DNA from: an uncultured Thermoleophilia bacterium
GTDB lineage: Bacteria > Actinomycetota > Thermoleophilia > UBA2241
DNA: 7,081 nt
Assembly: GCA_903921965.1 (NCBI GenBank)
Contig: CAIXSE010000535.1
Coordinates: forward strand, 1 to 7,081
Direction of reading: 5' to 3'
A program made the translations under genes and the position numbers. Below are positions 1-3,593 of this stretch, piece after piece. How positions within the stretch are numbered: position 1 is the stretch's first letter; every line of letters begins with the position of its first letter. The notes under the pieces were generated by a model. It saw only the letters and a list, made by a program, of their open reading frames with translations, was not told where the DNA came from and searched no databases.

Positions 1-270
1 CACGCGCGTGCCGTCGCTGATCACCGCCACCGTGTTGGCCTTGTTGGTGTGCTCGTAGACCTTCTCGGGGTCGTCCTTGATCTCGAGACAGGGGGCGCTG
101 ACGCCCGGCGTGTACCAGATGCCGAAGTCGTTGAAGTCGCGCACGCAGCACTTGAGCGTGGTCTCGATCTTGCCCTTGTAGAACGGGTGCAGGACCTTGG
201 CGTCCTCCATGGGCTGGTAGGCCTTTGCCTTCAGCTCTTCGACCGTGGGCGTGCCGTCTGCGTTGGGCAT
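1..270 (-). CDS. NAD(P)-dependent malic enzyme, N-terminal part (cut by window edge)
   Basis: This is the first 90 codons of a malic enzyme, which oxidatively decarboxylates malate to pyruvate and CO2 with reduction of NAD(P) in the cytoplasm, linking the TCA cycle to pyruvate. The visible part is the N-terminal malic domain. It has the signature YTPGVSAPCLEI at residues 53-64, with the conserved Tyr-Thr-Pro-Gly-Val, and VAVISDGTRV at 81-90, the strand before the usual LGLGDIG continuation that lies outside the window. FYKGKIET at about 30-37 is also typical of the short bacterial/archaeal form. The ATG at 268-270 is supported by GGAGG at 278-282, seven bases upstream. A candidate promoter and a near-palindromic operator lie further upstream at 344-376. 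The family call is secure. Whether it prefers NAD or NADP, and whether a C-terminal phosphotransacetylase domain follows, cannot be seen. Confidence 0.93.
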   Translation of the reverse strand, partial: MPNADGTPTVEELKAKAYQPMEDAKVLHPFYKGKIETTLKCCVRDFNDFGIWYTPGVSAPCLEIKDDPEKVYEHTNKANTVAVISDGTRV

Positions 271-293
271 GCGAGGACCTCCGTGTCGACCGA

Positions 294-318
294 CCGGCGG
301 GGCTCCGGGGACCGCCGG
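294..318 (-). other. GC-rich hairpin in the malic enzyme leader
   Basis: Perfect 7-bp arms CCGGCGG (294-300) and CCGCCGG (312-318) are separated by 11 bases. On the minus-strand transcript this hairpin would lie about 12 bases upstream of the Shine-Dalgarno sequence at 278-282, between it and the predicted transcription start. It could affect message stability or ribosome access. In DNA this GC-rich, such arms can also arise by chance. Confidence 0.25.
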
Positions 319-343
319 GAGATGGGTGTGGATACCACATCGT

Positions 344-364
344 GTTAACCGTATATCGGTGAAC
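344..364. promoter_or_regulatory. Imperfect 21-bp palindrome, possible operator of malic enzyme
   Basis: Arms GTTAACCG (344-351) and CGGTGAAC (357-364) match at seven of eight positions as an inverted repeat around a 5-base TATAT core. The element covers the candidate -10 box of the malic enzyme promoter, the typical place for a repressor operator. Its size and symmetry fit a dimeric helix-turn-helix regulator. No regulator gene is visible in the window, so the binding protein is unknown. Confidence 0.4.
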
Positions 365-376
365 GAGGCCGGACAA
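348..376 (-). promoter_or_regulatory. Candidate promoter of the malic enzyme gene
   Basis: On the minus strand, TTGTCC (376-371) and TACGGT (353-348) are separated by 17 bases, a reasonable sigma70/sigmaA-type -35/-10 pair. The predicted start near 341 would give a leader of about 70 bases before the ATG at 270. The local AT-richness (TATAT core) stands out from the surrounding GC-rich DNA. The -10 hexamer lies inside the inverted repeat at 344-364. Confidence 0.45.
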
Positions 377-385
377 TGAAGCCGG

Positions 386-409
386 GGCGGCGGTCCCGCT
401 GCCGCCGCC
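386..409 (-). terminator. GC-rich hairpin after the membrane protein gene
   Basis: Arms GGCGGCGG (386-393) and CCGCCGCC (402-409) form an 8-bp perfect stem with an 8-base loop, about 10 bases downstream of the stop codon at 420-422. No U-run follows on either strand, so this is at best a weak or factor-assisted terminator for the membrane protein transcript. Confidence 0.3.
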
Positions 410-419
410 GCGGACGGCG

Positions 420-974
420 TCAGGGGCGGAGGACGCTCTCGCCCCGCCCGCCGCGCCAGAGGCGCCAGAGCGCCACGGCGAGGGCGTAGACGATCCCGAA
501 GAAGAAGAGGACCCAGAGGATCGCGACCAGCTCGCCGCGCACGCCGGCCCACACGGCCCCGGCCGTGAGCGCGGCGGCGGCCACGGCGACGGCGCCCCAG
601 AGGCCGCGGCGCCGCGCGCCGTAGATCAGCAGCAGACCGGCCGCCATGAGCGTGACGAAGGCGGCCAGCAGCAGGGCGCCGACGAAGATGACGCCGCCGG
701 GCGTGACCATGCGCGTGTACCCGGCGTCGACGATCGCGTTGCCGGCCGCCAGGCTCCGCGCCCCGAAGGTGACCGCCCAGGCGCCGACCGAGCCGTACCC
801 GATCACCCAGGGGAGGAGCACGACCGCGGCGAGGATGCGGCGTCCGGCGCCGCGCGCCGGGATGTCCGCCGCCGGGGCGGCGTCGTCCGGCGCCGGCGGT
901 GAGGGGTCGGCCGGCGCCGGCGCGTCCGGCGCGGCGCCCGGCGTCTGGTCGTGCGGGTCTGCCTGGTCCATCAT
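420..974 (-). CDS. Four-helix membrane protein with Pro/Ala-rich N-terminal tail, function unknown
   Basis: This 184-residue protein belongs to no family I recognise. Residues 1-45 are a disordered, acidic Pro/Ala/Asp-rich tail. Four hydrophobic segments follow at about 47-70, 93-119, 124-145 and 147-173, each flanked by Arg residues (for example RRRG at 121-124), which suggests an integral cytoplasmic-membrane protein with both termini inside. The C-terminus is short and basic (WRLWRGGRG). I chose the ATG at 972-974 over an open extension to 1052. A TACACT -10 hexamer lies exactly six bases before it, no Shine-Dalgarno sequence is nearby, and the extension is low-complexity Arg/Pro sequence covering the sirtuin promoter. 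A second ATG follows at 969-971. The gene diverges from the sirtuin gene. No function can be inferred from sequence. Confidence 0.75.
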   Translation of the reverse strand: MMDQADPHDQTPGAAPDAPAPADPSPPAPDDAAPAADIPARGAGRRILAAVVLLPWVIGYGSVGAWAVTFGARSLAAGNAIVDAGYTRMVTPGGVIFVGALLLAAFVTLMAAGLLLIYGARRRGLWGAVAVAAAALTAGAVWAGVRGELVAILWVLFFFGIVYALAVALWRLWRGGRGESVLRP

Positions 975-980
975 GGACCA
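964..980. promoter_or_regulatory. Perfect 17-bp palindrome over the membrane protein start, possible operator
   Basis: TGGTCCA (964-970) and TGGACCA (974-980) are a perfect 7-bp inverted repeat with a 3-base centre. It spans the two ATG codons of the membrane protein and directly abuts the -10 boxes of both divergent promoters. A protein bound here would sit over the start of the membrane protein transcript and just upstream of the sirtuin -10 box, so it could control both genes. Confidence 0.4.
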
Positions 981-986
981 AGTGTA
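981..986 (-). promoter_or_regulatory. -10 box of a leaderless promoter for the membrane protein gene
   Basis: TACACT on the minus strand (986-981) ends six bases before the ATG at 974, so transcription would start at or next to the start codon. No convincing -35 hexamer lies 16-19 bases upstream and no Shine-Dalgarno sequence is suitably placed. Three other genes in the window show the same TAnnnT-N6-start arrangement. The hexamer shares two bases with the opposing sirtuin -10 box. Confidence 0.5.
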
Positions 987-990
987 GAGT
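985..990 (+). promoter_or_regulatory. Candidate -10 box of the sirtuin gene
   Basis: TAGAGT fits the TAnnnT pattern seen elsewhere in the window. Transcription would begin near 997 and give a leader of about 43 bases that includes the strong Shine-Dalgarno sequence. No clear -35 element is seen. It overlaps the opposing TACACT box by two bases, so the two promoters cannot be occupied by polymerase at the same time. Confidence 0.35.
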
Positions 991-1028
991 CTCCGGCGCC
1001 GGCGTGCAGCGGAGCCGGGCGCCGCCCG

Positions 1029-1034
1029 AGGAGG
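1029..1034 (+). promoter_or_regulatory. Shine-Dalgarno sequence deciding the sirtuin start
   Basis: AGGAGG, extended to GAGGAGGG at 1028-1035, lies five bases before the GTG at 1040. It fixes a start that would otherwise be placed up to 47 codons further upstream. Confidence 0.75.
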
Positions 1035-1039
1035 GCCCC

Positions 1040-1819
1040 GTGGACGACCCACTCGCCACCGCCGCAGAAGTCCTCGCCCGCGCCGGCCGCGTGGTGGTCT
1101 ACACCGGCGCCGGCGTGAGCAAGGAGTCGGGCATCCCGACGTTCCGCGACGCGGAGACCGGCCTTTGGGCGAAGTACGACCCGATGCAGCTGGCCACCGA
1201 GGAGGCGTACCTGGAGCGGCCGGCCTTCGTCTGGGACTGGTACGAGCACCGCTTCGGCATCGTCGCTGCGGCCGAGCCCAACCCGGGCCACCTCGCCATC
1301 GCCGAGCTCGAGGCCCTGCTGCCCCGCGTCACGGTCGTCACCCAGAACGTCGACGGCCTCCACCGGCGCGCCGGCTCATCGCACGTGATCGAGCTGCACG
1401 GCACCATGCACGTCTTCCGCTGCATGTCCGGTCGGCACCGCGGCTACACGCGCGAGGACCTGAGCGGGCAGACACAGAAGCCCCCGCGGTGCCCCGACGG
1501 CGAGCTCATCCGGCCCGAGGTCGTGTGGTTCGGCGAGGAGCTGCCGAAGGGGGCCCTGGCGGAGGCGCAGCAGCTGGCGGCGCGCTGCGACGTCGTGCTC
1601 GTGGCCGGCACCTCGGGCGTCGTGTACCCGGCCGCGACCATCCCGCACATCGCGCGCCGGGCCGGCGCGGTCGTGATCGACGTGAACCCCGACCGCGACG
1701 AGCTGGCCGAGATCGCCGACGTGTACCTGCGCGGCGCCGGCGGCGAGGTGCTGCCCGAGCTGCTCGCCGCGGTGAAGGAGCGCCTCGCGATCCGAGCCGC
1801 CGCGGCAGGGACGACATGA
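1040..1819 (+). CDS. cobB: Sir2-family NAD-dependent protein deacylase (class III-like), degenerate zinc site
   Basis: Sirtuins remove acyl groups from lysine using NAD+, releasing nicotinamide and O-acyl-ADP-ribose. In bacteria they act on cytoplasmic metabolic enzymes. This 259-residue protein has the NAD-binding GAGVSKESGIPTFR (23-36), TQNVDGLH (101-108), catalytic His120 in ELHG, RPEVVWFGE (158-166), GTSGVVYPAA (190-199) and DVNP (214-217). Tyr68 and Arg71 in WYEHR form the Y-x2-R pair that in SIRT5 and E. coli CobB binds succinyl/malonyl groups, pointing to class III desuccinylase-type activity. The zinc ribbon is unusual: only Cys128 and Cys151 remain, the second Cys of the first pair is Gly131, and the second pair reads CPDGELIRP with one residue fewer and no second Cys. 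I chose the GTG at 1040 because AGGAGG lies at 1029-1034, five bases upstream. The longer open frame upstream is Arg/Pro-rich and overlaps the divergent promoter. Confidence 0.93.
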   Translation: MDDPLATAAEVLARAGRVVVYTGAGVSKESGIPTFRDAETGLWAKYDPMQLATEEAYLERPAFVWDWYEHRFGIVAAAEPNPGHLAIAELEALLPRVTVVTQNVDGLHRRAGSSHVIELHGTMHVFRCMSGRHRGYTREDLSGQTQKPPRCPDGELIRPEVVWFGEELPKGALAEAQQLAARCDVVLVAGTSGVVYPAATIPHIARRAGAVVIDVNPDRDELAEIADVYLRGAGGEVLPELLAAVKERLAIRAAAAGTT

Positions 1820-1829
1820 GGCGGCGCGC

Positions 1830-1900
1830 GATTCTCGGGCGGGGAGAGGAGCGCTGCACGAGTCCTCGCGGGAATCGGATCCTCTGATTCTCGGATCCTC
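1830..1900. repeat. Cluster of short direct repeats between sirtuin and the YdeI-like gene
   Basis: TCGGATCCTC occurs twice with a 16-bp period (1875-1884 and 1891-1900), each copy containing the palindrome GGATCC. GATTCTCGG also occurs twice (1830-1838 and 1886-1894), and GAATC at 1872-1876 is an inverted copy of its first five bases. The cluster fills the non-coding gap after the sirtuin stop. It could be replication slippage, a decayed element or a binding array; I see no hairpin with a U-run that would make it a terminator. Confidence 0.5.
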
Positions 1901-1925
1901 GGCTTTCCGCGAGCGCCCGCGCACC

Positions 1926-1984
1926 GTGTACCTGCTCCGTCACGGGCTTCCACCGCGCGCCGCCCGCGGCGGGTCGCGGCCCGG
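1926..1984 (+). pseudogene. Possible 5' remnant of a histidine phosphatase gene
   Basis: Reading from the GTG at 1926, the frame encodes VYLLRHGLPP, preceded in frame by a Thr codon (1923-1925). YLLRHG is the N-terminal signature of the histidine phosphatase/phosphoglycerate mutase-like superfamily, containing its catalytic RHG. The expected continuation is absent: the next residues are Arg/Gly/Ala-rich, and the frame runs antisense into the YdeI-like gene to a TAG at about 2094-2096. No Shine-Dalgarno or -10 box is apparent. I read it as the stub of a gene whose remainder was lost when the neighbouring gene was joined here. The match is only about eight residues, so coincidence remains possible. 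Confidence 0.3.
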
Positions 1985-2572
1985 CTACGCCTCCGGGGCG
2001 CCGGGCCTGAGGTTCCTGCCGGCCCGGCGCGCGACCTCCGCCACGCGCCGCGCCCGCGTCTCAGGCCGCACCGCGCGCACCACCCAGCGGACGTAGTCGC
2101 GGCGCTGGTTCGCGGTGAACGCCATCAGGTTGGCGGCGGCGCCGGGCACGACGTCCAGCGCCGCCTGCAGGTCGTCGGGAACGACGTCGTAGTCCTCCGG
2201 CACGTCGAGCTCGTCCCAGGCGCCGGACCGTTTGGCGGCCTCGACGGCCGCCAGGCCCGCCGGCGTCATCCTGCCCTCGCGGATGAGCCTCTCCACGCGC
2301 GCCTTGTTCGACGGGGCCCACGTGCCGCCGGGTTTGCGCGGGCTGAAGCGCAGGGCGTGCTCCCGCTCACCGAGGCTGTACAGGCGGCTGTCGATCCAGC
2401 CGAAGCACAGCGCCTCCTCGACGGCCTCGTCCAGCGAGAGGTGCGGCTCGGGCACGTGCTTCTTGAGCAGCCGCAGCCAGACCTCGGAGCACCTGGCGTG
2501 ATGCTCCTCCAGCCAGGCCCGCCAGGCGGCGCGGTCGGGCGCGAAGAGGGTGTCGGAGGGAGGACCGGCCAC
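1985..2572 (-). CDS. YdeI/OmpD-associated (OmdA) family protein
   Basis: This 195-residue protein matches the YdeI/OmpD-associated family, widespread small soluble proteins linked in enterobacteria to stress and antimicrobial-peptide tolerance, with no settled biochemical activity. Family landmarks are FAPDRAAWRAWLEEHH (10-25), VWLRLLKK (31-38), EALCFGWIDS (53-62), the strongest signature, RFSPRKPGGTWAPSNKARVERL (75-96), GRMTPAGLAAVEAAK (100-114), GAWD (117-120), PDDLQAAL (132-139) and the C-terminal RRDYVRWVVRAVRPETRARR (157-176). The GTG at 2570-2572 fits the usual N-terminus, although the upstream Shine-Dalgarno is weak (AGGG about 11 bases away). The gene starts 25 bp after the carbonic anhydrase stop on the same strand, so co-transcription and perhaps translational coupling are likely. 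The 3' end abuts the possible histidine phosphatase remnant. Confidence 0.9.
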   Translation of the reverse strand: MAGPPSDTLFAPDRAAWRAWLEEHHARCSEVWLRLLKKHVPEPHLSLDEAVEEALCFGWIDSRLYSLGEREHALRFSPRKPGGTWAPSNKARVERLIREGRMTPAGLAAVEAAKRSGAWDELDVPEDYDVVPDDLQAALDVVPGAAANLMAFTANQRRDYVRWVVRAVRPETRARRVAEVARRAGRNLRPGAPEA

Positions 2573-2597
2573 GCCGGGGACGCCCTGGAGCGGGCCG

Positions 2598-3140
2598 CTA
2601 CCTGAGGAACGCCGAGAGGTCGGCCGCCATGCCGAGCTCGGCGTACCGGCGCGAGCGGCGCATGTAGCGGCCGGTGAGCTCCGCGCGCGGGGTGAGGTCG
2701 GCGTCGGTGAGCACGCGCACGACCTTCGCCGGCGAGCCGAGGATGAGGCTCCGCGGCGGGAACGTCTTGCCTTGCGTCACGAGAGCGTTGGCGCCGACGA
2801 TGCACTCGTCGCCGATCACGCAGCCGTTGAGCAGCACGCTGCCCATGCCGATGAGGCAGCCCCCCCCGATCGTCGCGCCGTGGATGATGACGCCGTGCCC
2901 CACCAGCGTGTCGCGCCCGATGGTGAGCGGGAAGCCCTCATCGGTGTGCGCCACCGAGTTGTCCTGGAAGCTCACGTCCTCGCCGAGCTCGATGAGCTCG
3001 ACGTCGCCCCGCAGCACCGCGCCCGGCCAGACGTTGGCGCCGTCGCGCAGCACCACACTGCCGATGATGGTGGCGCCGGGGTGCACGTAGGCGGTAGGAC
3101 TGAAGACGGGTATCTTGTCGCCGAATGCAGAGATGGACAT
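2598..3140 (-). CDS. Gamma-class carbonic anhydrase family protein (left-handed beta-helix)
   Basis: The 180-residue protein is a gamma-carbonic anhydrase (Cam/CamH, YrdA-like) expected to form a trimeric left-handed beta-helix in the cytoplasm and interconvert CO2 and bicarbonate. Hexapeptide turns run from about residue 18 to 135 (for example PGATIIGSVV and IGMGSVLLNGCVIG). Predicted metal ligands are His65 (SVAHTDEG), His82 and His87 (GHGVIIHG). Arg44 and Asp46 (RGD) and Gln59-Asp60 match the conserved active-site residues. GSPAKVVR (135-142) leads into a C-terminal helix (150-180) typical of the family. The acidic loop carrying the proton-shuttle Glu of Methanosarcina Cam is absent, as in CamH and YrdA, so catalytic activity is not certain. 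The ATG at 3138-3140 has a TAGACT -10 box exactly six bases upstream and no Shine-Dalgarno, suggesting a leaderless message. Confidence 0.94.
   Translation of the reverse strand: MSISAFGDKIPVFSPTAYVHPGATIIGSVVLRDGANVWPGAVLRGDVELIELGEDVSFQDNSVAHTDEGFPLTIGRDTLVGHGVIIHGATIGGGCLIGMGSVLLNGCVIGDECIVGANALVTQGKTFPPRSLILGSPAKVVRVLTDADLTPRAELTGRYMRRSRRYAELGMAADLSAFLR
3111..3116 (+). promoter_or_regulatory. Candidate -10 box of the glyoxalase gene
   Basis: TATCTT fits the TAnnnT pattern. Transcription would start near 3123 and give a leader of about 42 bases ending in a strong Shine-Dalgarno sequence. The box lies within the 5' part of the divergent carbonic anhydrase gene. The -35 region is weak. Confidence 0.3.
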
Positions 3141-3146
3141 GAGCGA

Positions 3147-3152
3147 AGTCTA
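3147..3152 (-). promoter_or_regulatory. -10 box of a leaderless promoter for the carbonic anhydrase operon
   Basis: TAGACT on the minus strand (3152-3147) ends six bases before the ATG at 3140. No -35 hexamer is recognisable and no Shine-Dalgarno sequence is present. The box lies three bases from the glyoxalase Shine-Dalgarno sequence on the other strand, so this promoter's upstream region is inside the glyoxalase coding sequence. Confidence 0.5.
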
Positions 3153-3154
3153 CC

Positions 3155-3160
3155 GGAGGA
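3155..3160 (+). promoter_or_regulatory. Shine-Dalgarno sequence of the glyoxalase gene
   Basis: GGAGGA lies just upstream of the ATG at 3165-3167 (GGAGG is five bases away). It decides this start over a long, non-homologous open extension upstream that is antisense to the carbonic anhydrase gene. Confidence 0.7.
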
Positions 3161-3164
3161 TCAC

Positions 3165-3548
3165 ATGAAGTTCGTGCACGTCGCGACCAGGACCAGACAC
3201 CTCGATGCGGCCATCGCCTTCTACGAGGCCCTGGGCATGAAGGAGAGCCGGCGCACGGAGCTGACGAAGGGCCGGGCGACGCTGGCCTACGTGTCGCCGC
3301 CCGAGGGCAACTTCGACATCGAACTCGTCTACAACTGGGGCAAGGACGACGGCTACGACGGCGGCGAGCGCTTCGGCCACTTCGCCTTCGAGGTCGAGGA
3401 CATCGACGCCGTGCTGCCCGGTATCACCGCGGCGGGCGGCAGCATCGTGCGCGAGCCCTACCTGCTCGAGGGCACGGGCCCGCGCATCGCGTTCGTCGCC
3501 GACCCCGACGGCAACTGGGTCGAGCTGATCCAGCGCTCCGGTTGGTGA
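3165..3548 (+). CDS. gloA: Glyoxalase I-like protein (lactoylglutathione lyase, VOC fold)
   Basis: This 127-residue protein closely resembles E. coli GloA, which isomerises the hemithioacetal of methylglyoxal and glutathione to S-lactoylglutathione, detoxifying methylglyoxal in the cytoplasm. The paired beta-alpha-beta-beta-beta modules of the VOC fold fill the whole length. The four metal ligands of bacterial GloA are present: His5, Glu53 (IELVYNWG), His72 (GHFAF) and Glu120 (WVELIQ). Arg9 and Asn58 correspond to residues that contact glutathione. GTGPRIAFVADPDGNWVELI (103-122) is the classic C-terminal signature. The lack of a long insertion suggests the Ni/Co-type enzyme rather than the Zn type. 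If the host is actinobacterial, the thiol cofactor may not be glutathione. It is divergent from the carbonic anhydrase operon with 24 bp between start codons. Confidence 0.9.
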   Translation: MKFVHVATRTRHLDAAIAFYEALGMKESRRTELTKGRATLAYVSPPEGNFDIELVYNWGKDDGYDGGERFGHFAFEVEDIDAVLPGITAAGGSIVREPYLLEGTGPRIAFVADPDGNWVELIQRSGW

Positions 3549-3559
3549 CGCGAGGGAGG

Positions 3560-3585
3560 GCGGGGCGGCCCTGCGGCCTCCCCGC
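3560..3585. terminator. Hairpin between convergent genes, possible bidirectional terminator
   Basis: Arms 3560-3570 and 3575-3585 pair at 10 of 11 positions (GC-rich, one C/T mismatch) around the loop CTGC. It lies 11 bases after the glyoxalase stop and eight bases beyond the stop of the opposing fibronectin-III gene, a natural place for a shared terminator. There is no U-run, as is common in very GC-rich genomes. Confidence 0.5.
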
Positions 3586-3593
3586 GCCCGGCC

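Noticed and set aside
271..340. A riboswitch or T-box leader before the malic enzyme
   Set aside because: Only one simple GC hairpin is present, with none of the conserved sequence elements of known riboswitches or T-boxes.
899..1039. Upstream in-frame extension of the sirtuin by 47 codons
   Set aside because: It is antisense to the membrane protein gene, is Arg/Pro/Ala-rich, and the GTG at 1040 has an excellent Shine-Dalgarno and matches the usual sirtuin N-terminus.
1816..1887. A 23-codon frame starting with an ATG that overlaps the sirtuin stop (ATGA), which could be a coupled small gene
   Set aside because: The product is Arg-rich with no motif, spans the repeat cluster and has no independent support. 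The ATGA overlap alone is weak evidence.
2550..3164. Long upstream extension of the glyoxalase frame
   Set aside because: It is the antisense shadow of the carbonic anhydrase gene. GloA begins at the ATG at 3165, with His5 correctly placed and a Shine-Dalgarno directly upstream.
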